Positions 35,919-45,099 of a DNA stretch of 64,000 nucleotides are shown here, in pieces; the first letter of the stretch is position 1, and every line of letters begins with the position of its first letter. The stretch is taken from NCBI GenBank assembly GCA_040218415.1, contig JAVJRN010000079.1, forward strand, positions 248,001 through 312,000. The letters are read 5' to 3'. The notes below the pieces were generated by a model, which saw only the letters and a program-made list of their open reading frames with translations, ran no database searches and was not told where the DNA came from. The position numbers and the translations under genes were made by a program. This DNA is from JAVJRN01 sp040218415. GTDB taxonomy: Bacteria; Bacteroidota; Bacteroidia; Cytophagales; Cyclobacteriaceae.

Positions 35919-36857
35919 TTATAAATTTAATGACTTAAGTTTTTCTACAATGACTGTATTTATTCTTCGATAGGATTCATATGTCCAACCGGCGACATGC
36001 GGAGAAAGAATCACATTTTGTAGTTTAGTTAACCTCAATATTTTATTTCTCTGCCCATCGTTGAGATTATTGAATTTTTCGTTTTCTAGCACATCAAGGC
36101 AAGCACCACGCAACTTTTTATTTTCAAGCAAATCCAGCAAGTCATCCAGCACAACAATTTCACCTCTTGCGGTATTGATCAAAACTTCAAGTTTTTCAAA
36201 TTTCTTCAAAAACTCTCGGTTGAAAAGTGATTTGGTTTCATCTGTAAAAGGAACATGAATACTCAGAATCTGAGTATTCTTCTGTAATTCAGATAGTGTT
36301 ACTTCCTGAACATATTCACTGCCAAATCCAGATTTAAATTTATCGTAAGCAAGAACATTACACTCGAAACCTTTAAGTCTTTGGGCAAATGCCTGCCCCA
36401 TAAAACCATAGCCAAATACACCAATAGTCTTACCTTTAATTTCAAACCCACGATTTGCTTCTCTATCCCAAATCAGATTTTTTACTTGAGAGCAAGCTTG
36501 AAATAATTTATGGTTCAAAGCCAGTAACATACCCAAAGTATGCTCAGCAACGGCATCTCTATTGCCTTCTGGCGCATTGATGATTTGAATAGCTTTTTGT
36601 TGAATATAGTCCACATCCAGTTTATCTATACCTGCTCCTGCCCGAGCAATCACCTTCAAATTGGTTGCTGCATCAACTAATTCTTTGTCAAAAACTGTTT
36701 TACTACGAACAATGATCACCTCATAACCATGCGCTATTGCTAGTACTTCATTTCTGGAAATTTCTGGTAGGTAGTCAGCCTGATATCCTTCTGCTGATAG
36801 CATGGGTACTATGCTTTCATGCATGTCATCAATAATCAATACTTTTTTTGTCATCAC
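35919..36857 (-). CDS. D-2-hydroxyacid dehydrogenase (phosphoglycerate dehydrogenase-like)
   Basis: A 312-residue NAD-dependent dehydrogenase. The cofactor loop GVFGYGFMG and the catalytic Arg (ARAGAGIDKL), Glu and His (SPHVAGWTYES) follow the D-2-hydroxyacid pattern, with INTARGEIV before the active site. It resembles SerA-type enzymes, but it lacks the ACT domain, so the true substrate is open. It overlaps mgtE by four bases and belongs to the rsmA-mgtE operon. Confidence 0.88.
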   Translation of the reverse strand: MMTKKVLIIDDMHESIVPMLSAEGYQADYLPEISRNEVLAIAHGYEVIIVRSKTVFDKELVDAATNLKVIARAGAGIDKLDVDYIQQKAIQIINAPEGNRDAVAEHTLGMLLALNHKLFQACSQVKNLIWDREANRGFEIKGKTIGVFGYGFMGQAFAQRLKGFECNVLAYDKFKSGFGSEYVQEVTLSELQKNTQILSIHVPFTDETKSLFNREFLKKFEKLEVLINTARGEIVVLDDLLDLLENKKLRGACLDVLENEKFNNLNDGQRNKILRLTKLQNVILSPHVAGWTYESYRRINTVIVEKLKSLNL

Positions 36858-38224
36858 ATATTATAAATCAGGTGAGCAATTGAAAAATAGACAGCCAAAC
36901 CAATTAAGTCATTGGCGGTAGTGATGAAAGGTCCTGAAGCTAAAGCAGGATTAACACCAAACTTATTTAGAATCAAAGGCGTAATTGTACCCATAAATGA
37001 AGCTAAGAGTACAACAGAAAATAGGGCAATAGAGACAGTAAAAGCCAATTCTTGATTTTGATTAAAAAGGATCACAGCCCCGAAAATCATGGTAGCCAAA
37101 ATGATTCCATTAAGTGCTGCAACTACCAATACCTTAATTAGTCGCCTAACCATCGTATCCGCAAACACATTAGGATTCGCCAAGCTTTGCACCACGATAG
37201 ATGATGATTGAATACCCACATTTCCACCAGTTGCGGTAATTAATGGAATAAAAAATGCAAGGGCTGGTATCAAAATGATTTCGCCTTTGAAAAGCCCGAG
37301 AAACTGTGCGCCAATAAACCCACCTATCATTCCAATTATTAGCCAAGGAAGTCTTGCCCTGGAAATAGCCCAAATCGTATCGTCTTCCTCCACATCCGCA
37401 CTGATACCAGCCATCATTTGTCGCTCTTCTTCGGCCATTTCCGTGATTACATCAACGATATCATCTATGGTTATTCTACCGACTAATTTCCCTCGTGCAT
37501 TCACAACCGGTACCGCTTCCATATCATATTTTCTCATAATGGAAGCGACTTCCTCATCCTCCATGTAAGTTTCAACGGAAACTATATCAGAATCGTAAAT
37601 ACTTTCAACTTTGGTATTGGCATTGGCCAGAATAATTTTTTTCAAACTGACTTTCCCCAATAATTTCCCTGAATCGTCCACCACGTAAACGGAATACACC
37701 TTTTCTACGTTCTCCGCTTGGATTCTAAGCTCTTCGATACATTGCTGTACACTCCAGTTGACATTGGCTCGGATCATCTCCTTTGCCATCAATCCGCCGG
37801 CTACATCCTCATCGTACCGTAAAAGGTCGAGAATATTGCTCGCCTTTTCTTCATTGGGCAATAAGCGGATAACCTCTTCTCGCTTCTTTATTGGCATTTG
37901 ATAGAGCACGTCAGCTCCATCATCAGAATCCATATATTCCAGATAACCAGCCAGTTGTTCTATCTCAAAATCCTGAATAAAGGAATCTCTAACGTCAGAA
38001 TCTAAGTCTATAAGTATGGCCGCATTGATTTCATTAGAAAGTAAGCCGAAAACATAACGGCACTCTTCGGCATCAAATTCATAAAGAATTTCAGTGATGT
38101 CTACAGCATTTACTCCTTCAAGAATTTTTACAATAAACTCTCCGTCCTTCTCGTCTAATGCCTGTTGGAATCGCTCTAAAAATTCTTTGGAGAGTTCAAA
38201 AATTTCTAACTCTTTTTCAATCAT
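36854..38224 (-). CDS. mgtE: Magnesium transporter MgtE
   Basis: A 456-residue Mg2+ channel. A helical N domain (1-130) and two CBS domains (about 149-205 and 215-265) precede five membrane segments starting near residue 293, with the pore motif TGGNVGIQSS (332-341). The N and CBS domains close the pore when cytoplasmic Mg2+ is high. It overlaps rsmA and the dehydrogenase gene by four bases each. I see no Mg2+ riboswitch because the gene is inside the operon. Confidence 0.95.
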   Translation of the reverse strand: MIEKELEIFELSKEFLERFQQALDEKDGEFIVKILEGVNAVDITEILYEFDAEECRYVFGLLSNEINAAILIDLDSDVRDSFIQDFEIEQLAGYLEYMDSDDGADVLYQMPIKKREEVIRLLPNEEKASNILDLLRYDEDVAGGLMAKEMIRANVNWSVQQCIEELRIQAENVEKVYSVYVVDDSGKLLGKVSLKKIILANANTKVESIYDSDIVSVETYMEDEEVASIMRKYDMEAVPVVNARGKLVGRITIDDIVDVITEMAEEERQMMAGISADVEEDDTIWAISRARLPWLIIGMIGGFIGAQFLGLFKGEIILIPALAFFIPLITATGGNVGIQSSSIVVQSLANPNVFADTMVRRLIKVLVVAALNGIILATMIFGAVILFNQNQELAFTVSIALFSVVLLASFMGTITPLILNKFGVNPALASGPFITTANDLIGLAVYFSIAHLIYNM

Positions 38225-38991
38225 TCGTTGTTTAATCTATTCGTTAATTGAATAAACTCTGAGACTGAGAGTTGTTCAGCTCTTCGGCTAAAAAGATCCT
38301 CTTCAAAGTTAAATTCCGTCAAGTTGAGATCTTTCAAAGCGTTCCTCAGCGTTTTTCTACGCTTTCCAAACGCAGACTTTACTACTCTTTTAAGAAATCG
38401 CTGATCTACATCAGGAATATCTTTTTTCCTCTTAAGCGTGATCACCGCTGATTGAACTTTCGGTGGAGGATCAAAAACTTGAGGAGGTACAGAAAAATTA
38501 TACTCGATATCAAAATAGGCCTGAAGTAGCACACTTAATATACCATATACTTTATTTCCTTCCTTGGACACTATTCTATCCGCCACTTCCTTCTGAATCA
38601 TGCACACAGTATAATCTATGAGCTTGTAATTTTCCCAAATTCTAAAAAACAACTGCGATGAAACATTGTAAGGAAAATTACCAATTACAGCGATACCACC
38701 CTTTAATTCTTTAGAAAAGTCAAGGCTTAAGAAGTCCTGATAAACAAATTGTTCTTGATAAGCCGGATACTTTTTTTTCAGATAATCGATCGAATCCTGG
38801 TCAATATCAAAAGCCACGAATTTCCTTTCAAATTTTTCAATGAGGTATTTGGTTAATACACCCATACCAGGCCCAACTTCGATAATTTGTTCAAAATCAT
38901 CGACTGGTAACTGTTCAACAATTTTTCTCGCTATACCTTCGTCTTTTAAAAAGTGCTGGCCGAGATGCTTTTTTGGTTTAACCTTTTCCAA
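38221..38991 (-). CDS. rsmA: 16S rRNA dimethyladenosine transferase RsmA/KsgA
   Basis: A 256-residue methyltransferase that dimethylates two adjacent adenines (A1518, A1519) in helix 45 of 16S rRNA. It starts KPKKHLGQHFLKD and carries the SAM motif VGPGMGVLT and the catalytic NFPYNVSS. The start at 38991 is standard. It leads the rsmA-mgtE-dehydrogenase operon and is divergent from pdxA (53 bases between starts). Confidence 0.95.
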   Translation of the reverse strand: MEKVKPKKHLGQHFLKDEGIARKIVEQLPVDDFEQIIEVGPGMGVLTKYLIEKFERKFVAFDIDQDSIDYLKKKYPAYQEQFVYQDFLSLDFSKELKGGIAVIGNFPYNVSSQLFFRIWENYKLIDYTVCMIQKEVADRIVSKEGNKVYGILSVLLQAYFDIEYNFSVPPQVFDPPPKVQSAVITLKRKKDIPDVDQRFLKRVVKSAFGKRRKTLRNALKDLNLTEFNFEEDLFSRRAEQLSVSEFIQLTNRLNNE

Positions 38992-39044
38992 GAATGATTG
39001 GTTAGTTTAATTTCGAATAATAGAATCGTGTAAAATAGAAAAAT

Positions 39045-40061
39045 ATGATTGATACTTCAGAGAAAAGTTATAAGCCCGTTATTGGTATATCTATTGGAGA
39101 TTACAATGGGATTGGCCCAGAAGTAATTATTAAGACTTTCTCAGACTCAAGAATGTTCGATTTCGTTACACCAGTAGTTTACGGAGATGGACGCATTTTT
39201 TCTTTTTACAGAAAACAACTCAAAATTCAAGGGTTTAATTACAATCAAACAAAAAGTATTGAAAAATTAAGATACGGACAATTCAACATTTACAACTTCG
39301 ATCAATCTCCTGTCAACATCCAACCAGGAATTGCTTCAAAGGATGCTGGGGAATTTGCTATCAATTCCCTTGAAAAGGCAGTAAACGACCTAAAAGAAGG
39401 ACACATTCAAGCCTTGGTTACCGCTCCTTTAAACAAAGATTTGGTTCAGGCAGAAAACTTTAAATTCCCCGGCCATACCGAGTATTTAACACAGCAGGCG
39501 GATGCAAAGGAAAGTCTGATGTTTTTAGTTGCTGAAAATTTAAGAATTGGGGTGGTTACAGGCCATATCCCTTTGAGTATGGTCAGCGAAAGGCTGACCA
39601 AAGATTTACTTACTCGAAAAATTGAAATAATGCTACAGTCACTTAAAAAGGATTTTGGCATCAAAAAACCAAGAGTAGCAGTACTTGGACTTAATCCTCA
39701 TGCTGGAGAAAATGGCTTATTAGGTTTAGAGGAAAAGGAAATTATAGACCCAGTAATTGAAAATTTTAAAAATAGAGGCGATTTAGTGCTGGGAAGTTAT
39801 CCTTCCGATGGCTTTTTCGGAAATGGTCAATTCAAAAACTTTGATGGCATACTTGGCATGTATCATGATCAAGGATTGATTCCATTTAAAAATATGGCTT
39901 TTGAAGAAGGGGTAAACTATACTGCCGGGCTTTCCTTCATTCGAACATCCCCAGATCATGGCACTGCATTCAATATTGCCGGAAAAGGAATAGCGAATGA
40001 GGCGTCATTTAGAAGTGCTGTATTCCTTGCAATTGACATCATCAAACATCGCCTTGGTTGA
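39045..40061 (+). CDS. pdxA: 4-hydroxythreonine-4-phosphate dehydrogenase
   Basis: A 338-residue enzyme of pyridoxal-phosphate biosynthesis (DXP-dependent route) that oxidises 4-phosphohydroxy-L-threonine. It shows SIGDYNGIGPEV near the N-terminus and the metal histidines in PGHTEYL, LNPHAGE and MYHDQGL. The usual GDPAGIGPE is GDYNGIGPE here, a variation found in Bacteroidota. It is followed by yceD after a promoter box. Confidence 0.94.
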   Translation: MIDTSEKSYKPVIGISIGDYNGIGPEVIIKTFSDSRMFDFVTPVVYGDGRIFSFYRKQLKIQGFNYNQTKSIEKLRYGQFNIYNFDQSPVNIQPGIASKDAGEFAINSLEKAVNDLKEGHIQALVTAPLNKDLVQAENFKFPGHTEYLTQQADAKESLMFLVAENLRIGVVTGHIPLSMVSERLTKDLLTRKIEIMLQSLKKDFGIKKPRVAVLGLNPHAGENGLLGLEEKEIIDPVIENFKNRGDLVLGSYPSDGFFGNGQFKNFDGILGMYHDQGLIPFKNMAFEEGVNYTAGLSFIRTSPDHGTAFNIAGKGIANEASFRSAVFLAIDIIKHRLG

Positions 40062-40101
40062 AAAACAAGAATTAAGCTTTTTTATTCATCTGTTTTGTAG
40101 C

Positions 40102-40109
40102 TAAATTTG
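40102..40109 (+). promoter_or_regulatory. -7 promoter box TAAATTTG for the yceD-rpmF-fabH cluster
   Basis: A perfect TAnnTTTG match about 24 bases before the yceD start. No convincing -33 TTTG is seen at the expected distance. It would drive the yceD-rpmF-fabH-efp genes. Confidence 0.5.
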
Positions 40110-40132
40110 CGGTTCTTTAGCCGACAGTGGGA

Positions 40133-40654
40133 ATGGATACGAAAGAAAGAAAAAAATTTGAAATCAATATCTTCAACCTGAGTAATAAAACACATCAGTT
40201 TGATTTTGTTGTTTCAGACAGTGTTTTCGAGTATTTCGAGTATTCTATTGTTGAAAAAGGTTCTGGAACTTGTCACTTAGAATTGCAAAAGTCGGAGACG
40301 ATGATGACTTTGAATTTTAATATAAATGTAAGTGTGGAGCTTACTTGTGATAGAAGTTTACAGACTTTTGATTATCCTATCGAGGTTGAAGAAGAAATAA
40401 TCATCAAGTTTGGAGACTCGGATTATATGCTCAGTGAGGATGTACTCGTGATCAGAAACGACTCGCCAAGTATCAACGTGATGGAATTTATTTACGAGTT
40501 TATTTCGTTATCCGTACCAATGAAAAAACTTCATCCCGATCTTGAGGATGAAGAAGCGCCGGATTTGATATATAGCTCAGAACCTGAGGAAAAGGCAGAG
40601 GAAACTGCAGACCCAAGGTGGGAAGCATTGAAGAAATTGAAAGATAATATATAA
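40133..40654 (+). CDS. yceD: YceD-family protein (DUF177)
   Basis: A 173-residue DUF177 protein. The ATG at 40133 (MDTKERKKFEINIF) is preferred; a GTG two codons earlier is also possible. DUF177 proteins are linked in genome after genome to rpmF, and in plants to 23S rRNA accumulation, which suggests a ribosome-assembly role. It has an acidic C-terminal tail. The rpmF gene follows 12 bases later, which matches the family's usual context. Confidence 0.9.
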   Translation: MDTKERKKFEINIFNLSNKTHQFDFVVSDSVFEYFEYSIVEKGSGTCHLELQKSETMMTLNFNINVSVELTCDRSLQTFDYPIEVEEEIIIKFGDSDYMLSEDVLVIRNDSPSINVMEFIYEFISLSVPMKKLHPDLEDEEAPDLIYSSEPEEKAEETADPRWEALKKLKDNI

Positions 40655-40666
40655 TAACGCATAGAA

Positions 40667-40858
40667 ATGGCACATCCTAAACGGAAAATTTCGAGAACAA
40701 GAAGAGACAAAAGAAGAACGCATTACAAAGCGACACCAAAATCTTTTGTAATCTGTCAAACTACAGGTGAAGCACACCTACCTCATCGTGCTTTTTGGCA
40801 TGAAGGAAAACTCTATTACAAAGGCAAAGTTGTGATGGAGAAAGAAGTATTGGCCTAA
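40667..40858 (+). CDS. rpmF: 50S ribosomal protein L32
   Basis: A 63-residue basic protein of the large ribosomal subunit, starting MAHPKRKISRTRRDKRR. The zinc-binding cysteines of some L32 proteins are reduced to one here (FVICQTTGEAHLPH), so this is the zinc-free type. It lies between yceD and fabH in the standard yceD-rpmF-fabH order. Confidence 0.96.
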   Translation: MAHPKRKISRTRRDKRRTHYKATPKSFVICQTTGEAHLPHRAFWHEGKLYYKGKVVMEKEVLA

Positions 40859-40873
40859 AAGGTAGATCAAAAT

Positions 40874-41869
40874 ATGTCAACAATAAGAGCGGCTATCACA
40901 GGAGTGCATGGTTACGTACCTGATTACGTACTAACCAACAAGGAACTAGAAACAATGGTTGAAACTTCTGAAGAATGGATTGTCTCTCGAACTGGCATTC
41001 ATGAAAGGAGAATTCTCAAAGGTGAAAACCAAGGTACTTCAGTTATAGGTGCTGAAGCAATGAAAGGTTTGTTGGAAAAAACCAATACCAATCCTGATGA
41101 GATTGATCTTATCATATGTGCGACTGTAACTCCGGATATGACTTTTCCTGCAACAGCCAATATCATTGGAGATATGGTTGGAGCTAAAAATGCGTTTGGA
41201 TATGACCTTGGAGCTGCATGTTCCGGATTCCTTTATGGTTTAGCTACAGGAGCAAGCTTTATTGCATCTGGCACTTATAAAAAGGTGGTAGTTATTGGAG
41301 CTGATAAAATGTCTTCTATTATTGACTACACAGATCGAACGACTTGTATAATCTTTGGTGATGGAGGCGGTGCAGTTCTTCTAGAACCTTCGCAGGACGA
41401 AAATGGAATTATGGATTCTATTTTAAAATCTGACGGATCAGGCGCGCCATTTTTACACATGAAGGCTGGTGGGTCAAGAAAACCGGCAACCATCGAGACC
41501 GTTTCAGCAAGAGAACATTACGCGTACCAAGAAGGCTCTACCGTCTTCAAATTTGCCGTAACAAATATGGCACAAGTAGCGGCTGAAGTAATGGAGCGCA
41601 ATAATCTTACTGGAGATAATATCGCTTATTTGGTGCCGCATCAAGCCAACAAAAGAATCATTGACGCTACTGCGAAAAGAATGGGTATAGGCGAGGATAA
41701 AGTCATGCTGAATATTGAAAAGTATGGAAATACTACCGCAGGAACACTCCCTCTTTGCTTATGGGACTATGAGAAGAAATTAAAAGCTGGAGATAATTTA
41801 ATTTTGGCGGCTTTTGGCGGTGGTTTTACCTGGGGAGCTACTTGGATTAAATGGGCATATAATATTTAA
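40874..41869 (+). CDS. fabH: 3-oxoacyl-ACP synthase III
   Basis: A 331-residue condensing enzyme that starts fatty-acid synthesis by joining an acyl-CoA and malonyl-ACP. The catalytic Cys116 is in GAACSGFLYG, the His in VPHQANKR and the Asn in the YGNTTAGT region. It is in the yceD-rpmF-fabH cluster, 15 bases after rpmF, and is followed by efp. In Bacteroidota the same enzyme can use branched acyl-CoA primers from the branched-chain E1 complex (inference). Confidence 0.96.
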   Translation: MSTIRAAITGVHGYVPDYVLTNKELETMVETSEEWIVSRTGIHERRILKGENQGTSVIGAEAMKGLLEKTNTNPDEIDLIICATVTPDMTFPATANIIGDMVGAKNAFGYDLGAACSGFLYGLATGASFIASGTYKKVVVIGADKMSSIIDYTDRTTCIIFGDGGGAVLLEPSQDENGIMDSILKSDGSGAPFLHMKAGGSRKPATIETVSAREHYAYQEGSTVFKFAVTNMAQVAAEVMERNNLTGDNIAYLVPHQANKRIIDATAKRMGIGEDKVMLNIEKYGNTTAGTLPLCLWDYEKKLKAGDNLILAAFGGGFTWGATWIKWAYNI

Positions 41870-41889
41870 AACTTAGAACTAATTTTATT

Positions 41890-42453
41890 ATGGCTACTAC
41901 AGCTGACTTTCGCAATGGTTTAGTAATTGAGTACAACCATGATCTATTTGCTATTATAGACTTTCAACACGTAAAACCGGGTAAAGGCCCAGCTTTTGTA
42001 AGAACCAAGCTGAAGAGTTTAACAACAGGAAGAGTCCTCGATAATACATTCAGTGCCGGTCATAAAGTAAACACTGCAAGAGTGGAGAGACGTCCTTATC
42101 AATTTCTGTACAAAGACGATATGGGCTTCCATTTTATGGATAGTAAAACTTTTGAGCAAATCCCTATCGATGAGCACTTGATCAATGCACCCCAATATCT
42201 CAAAGATGGTCAGGAAGTTGACGTCATTTTCCATGCAGAATTGGAAAAAGTACTCGCATGTGAGCTACCACAGCATGTTGTCATGAAAGTAGTGTATACT
42301 GAACCTGGAATCAAAGGTGATACAGCGACCAATGCTACTAAACCAGCCGAAGTAGAAACTGGGGCGACCGTTCAAGTTCCCTTGTTTATTCAACAAGATG
42401 AGGTGATTAAAGTAAGTACGCTTACTAACTCATACGTAGAAAGGGTAAAATAA
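41890..42453 (+). CDS. efp: Translation elongation factor P
   Basis: A 187-residue, three-domain protein that relieves ribosome stalling at polyproline. The KOW-like N-domain (TTADFRNGLVIEYN) carries the modification-loop Lys in VKPGKGPAF, and the C-terminal domains are complete (IPLFIQQDEVIKVSTLTNSYVERV region). It lies 20 bases after fabH. Confidence 0.96.
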   Translation: MATTADFRNGLVIEYNHDLFAIIDFQHVKPGKGPAFVRTKLKSLTTGRVLDNTFSAGHKVNTARVERRPYQFLYKDDMGFHFMDSKTFEQIPIDEHLINAPQYLKDGQEVDVIFHAELEKVLACELPQHVVMKVVYTEPGIKGDTATNATKPAEVETGATVQVPLFIQQDEVIKVSTLTNSYVERVK

Positions 42454-42527
42454 ATTTTCTATCTTACTAGTTCCATGAGCTGAGGCCTTAGGAACAATAG
42501 AACCCAACAAAACCTAACTATAGAAAA

Positions 42528-43010
42528 ATGAAGGCAAAAGAAATTAGAGATTTAATTGATTTTATTTCTGAATCAGGACTAGAGGAAGTGAATATTGAAA
42601 CTGAGGAATTTAAAATTAGAGTTAAAAGAAATGCTGAATCTGCAGTGCCGCATTTCGTATCTGCCCCCGCAGCACAAATACAATCTGCTCCTGCGCCAAC
42701 TACAGCAGATCCCGCGCCAACTGCAAGTGGTGGAGGCTCAGCTACAAATAGTGCTTCTTCAGACGCTCAACTTTTAACCATAAAATCTCCAATGATTGGT
42801 ACTTTTTACCGATCAGCTAATCCTGAATCAGATGCATTTGTGACTGTTGGCGATGATGTGAAAGTTGGTAATCCTGTTTGCATTATTGAAGCCATGAAGC
42901 TCTTTAACGAAATTGAATCTGAGATTTCCGGTAAAATTGTTAAGGTTCTTGTTGAGGATGCACAACCTGTAGAATTCGATCAGCCATTATTCTTGGTTGA
43001 CCCATCATAA
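42528..43010 (+). CDS. accB: Biotin carboxyl carrier protein of acetyl-CoA carboxylase
   Basis: A 160-residue protein with an N-terminal helix region, a Pro/Ala/Thr/Ser-rich linker (about 45-78) and a biotinyl domain whose EAMKL motif places biotin on Lys124. It carries the carboxyl group between biotin carboxylase AccC and carboxyltransferase AccAD in the first step of fatty-acid synthesis. AccC follows 13 bases after its stop. Confidence 0.96.
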   Translation: MKAKEIRDLIDFISESGLEEVNIETEEFKIRVKRNAESAVPHFVSAPAAQIQSAPAPTTADPAPTASGGGSATNSASSDAQLLTIKSPMIGTFYRSANPESDAFVTVGDDVKVGNPVCIIEAMKLFNEIESEISGKIVKVLVEDAQPVEFDQPLFLVDPS

Positions 43011-43023
43011 ACCCCATTCTACC

Positions 43024-44373
43024 GTGTTTAAGAAAATACTAATAGCCAACAGAGGCGAGATAGCATTACGTATTATCCGTACTTGTAAGGAGATGGGCAT
43101 AAAAACTGTTGCCGTTTACTCCACGGCAGACAAAGACAGCTTGCATACTAAATTTGCTAATGAAGCTGTATGCATCGGGCCTCCCTCAAGCAAAGAATCC
43201 TATTTAAATATTCCACGAATAATCTCTGCAGCAGAGATTACCAATGCAGACGCAATCCATCCTGGATACGGGTTCTTGGCTGAAAACGCCGAATTCTCAA
43301 GAGTGTGCGATGAATATAATATTAAATTCATTGGAGCCTCCGCAGAAATGATCAATAGCATGGGAGACAAAGCAACAGCTAAGGAAACCATGGAAAAGGC
43401 GGGTGTGCCCACTATCCCAGGCTCCAAAGGTTTGTTGGAAAGTGTAGCCCAAGGAAAAGAATTAGCGAAGCAAGTCGGCTATCCAATCATGCTCAAAGCT
43501 ACTGCGGGTGGTGGTGGAAAGGGAATGCGTTTCGTCAAAACAGAGGCTGATTTTCAAAAAGCATGGGATGATGCCAGACAAGAAGCCGGAGCTTCTTTTG
43601 GTAATAATGGACTCTATCTAGAAAAATTTATTGAAGAACCAAGGCATATAGAAATCCAAATAATTGGTGACAGTAATGGCAAGGCCTGTCATTTATCAGA
43701 AAGAGACTGTTCTATTCAAAGACGTCATCAAAAGCTCATTGAAGAAACTCCCTCTCCTATCGTAAATCAAGAATTGAGAGAAAGAATGGGTGCAGCTGCT
43801 ATCAAAGGAGCCGAGGCTATTGGGTACGAAGGAGCTGGAACTGTCGAATTTTTAGTAGATAAGCACGGCGATTTCTATTTCATGGAGATGAACACCAGAA
43901 TTCAGGTGGAGCATCCTATAACAGAAGAGGTCACTGATTTTGATTTGATTAAAGAGCAAATTAAAGTTGCCGCTGGCATGCCTGTTTCAGGCCGGAATTA
44001 CTATCCACAATTGCACGCCATAGAGTGTAGAATTAATGCTGAAGATCCTTCAAATGACTTCAGGCCAAGCCCAGGGAAAATTACCAATTTACATCTACCA
44101 GGCGGTCATGGAGTAAGGATAGACAGTCATGTATATGCAGGTTATGTCATTCCTCCTTACTATGACTCGATGATTGCCAAGCTTATTGTCTCGGCACAGA
44201 CGCGAGAAGAGGCACTGGTAAGAATGAAAAGAGCCTTAGAGGAAATGGTTATTGAAGGAGTAAAAACTACGATTCCTTTTCACATAAAACTAATGGATGA
44301 CCCAGCATTTAAATCTGGGAAATTTACAACCAAGTTTTTAGAAACTTTCGATTTCAGTTCTCTCAAGAATTAA
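43024..44373 (+). CDS. accC: Biotin carboxylase of acetyl-CoA carboxylase
   Basis: A 449-residue ATP-grasp enzyme that carboxylates biotin on AccB using bicarbonate and ATP. Visible: FKKILIANRGEIALRIIRT, the ATP loop KATAGGGGKGMR, HIEIQIIGDSNG, the catalytic EMNTRIQVEHPITE and the C-terminal domain. The start is GTG at 43024, giving the family's usual N-terminus; an in-frame TTG at 42997 would overlap accB and is less likely. A strong terminator follows at 44423. Confidence 0.96.
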   Translation: MFKKILIANRGEIALRIIRTCKEMGIKTVAVYSTADKDSLHTKFANEAVCIGPPSSKESYLNIPRIISAAEITNADAIHPGYGFLAENAEFSRVCDEYNIKFIGASAEMINSMGDKATAKETMEKAGVPTIPGSKGLLESVAQGKELAKQVGYPIMLKATAGGGGKGMRFVKTEADFQKAWDDARQEAGASFGNNGLYLEKFIEEPRHIEIQIIGDSNGKACHLSERDCSIQRRHQKLIEETPSPIVNQELRERMGAAAIKGAEAIGYEGAGTVEFLVDKHGDFYFMEMNTRIQVEHPITEEVTDFDLIKEQIKVAAGMPVSGRNYYPQLHAIECRINAEDPSNDFRPSPGKITNLHLPGGHGVRIDSHVYAGYVIPPYYDSMIAKLIVSAQTREEALVRMKRALEEMVIEGVKTTIPFHIKLMDDPAFKSGKFTTKFLETFDFSSLKN

Positions 44374-44422
44374 TTTTACACTTTCGAATTATCGGCCTGA
44401 GTTGTATTGACAATTGAACAAC

Positions 44423-44461
44423 AGGGAGTCAAAATATTAATATTTTGACTCCCTATTTTTT
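44423..44461. terminator. Strong terminator after accC
   Basis: A perfect 16-bp palindrome arm (AGGGAGTCAAAATATT and its complement, 44423-44454), followed on the plus strand by A and a run of T. It ends the acc operon. On the minus strand it also covers the stop codon of the peptidoglycan-binding protein gene and may terminate that operon too. Confidence 0.92.
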
Positions 44462-45082
44462 TAAATTAATGTAGGTCTGATAATCAACAATCCCTGTCCC
44501 TGTCAGCCCTTTGTCATTTTGAAAAGATTTTAAACTGTCTCGCGTGGCTAAGCCAAACACAGCATCAACCGGAATTGAATAACCTTTGTCGTTGAGAAAC
44601 TTCTGAATAACAACCACTTTTTCCCCAACACTGCCAAGAGCTAATCCGGCATATTGGATGCTTTCCTCGCGCAGTGACATCTCAGATGGGTCTATTCCCT
44701 GTTCCATCAATTTTATTTCTGCAATTGACCACCCTTTTTCACGCCCCATTTTTGAGGCAACAAGTCGAGATTCGATGAATTGATTTCTTGCTTTCAGATG
44801 TGTATAATATGTCGAATAATTCAAAGACAAAGAGTCCTCTATATCTGGAAATCTAACATCGATTCCATCATTAAACCACAGCGTCCGTGCCAATTGTCCC
44901 ATCTCAATACTGTTCCGATAATACTCTTTGATCATATCTTGATCGTAGTACATTAGATCTATCTGATCACTTATCGGATAATCGTAATTAACGGGAGGAT
45001 GAAACCTATGATAATTGGCATATTGAAAAAACGCAATTAATGGAAGAGTAATTACGATGACTATTATGAGTAATTTTTTCAT
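44453..45082 (-). CDS. Membrane-anchored peptidoglycan-binding domain protein
   Basis: A 209-residue protein with an N-terminal membrane anchor or signal (MKKLLIIVIVITLPLIAFF), a central region of unknown fold (about 25-140) and a C-terminal PG_binding_1 domain (about 143-207, VFGLATRDSLKSFQNDKGLTG). It probably sits in the periplasm attached to the inner membrane and contacts the cell wall. It is the last gene of a six-gene operon with a small GTPase, and it links that system to the envelope (inference). Confidence 0.75.
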   Translation of the reverse strand: MKKLLIIVIVITLPLIAFFQYANYHRFHPPVNYDYPISDQIDLMYYDQDMIKEYYRNSIEMGQLARTLWFNDGIDVRFPDIEDSLSLNYSTYYTHLKARNQFIESRLVASKMGREKGWSIAEIKLMEQGIDPSEMSLREESIQYAGLALGSVGEKVVVIQKFLNDKGYSIPVDAVFGLATRDSLKSFQNDKGLTGTGIVDYQTYINLKK

Positions 45083-45099
45083 GTTTGGTGATGGTGGTT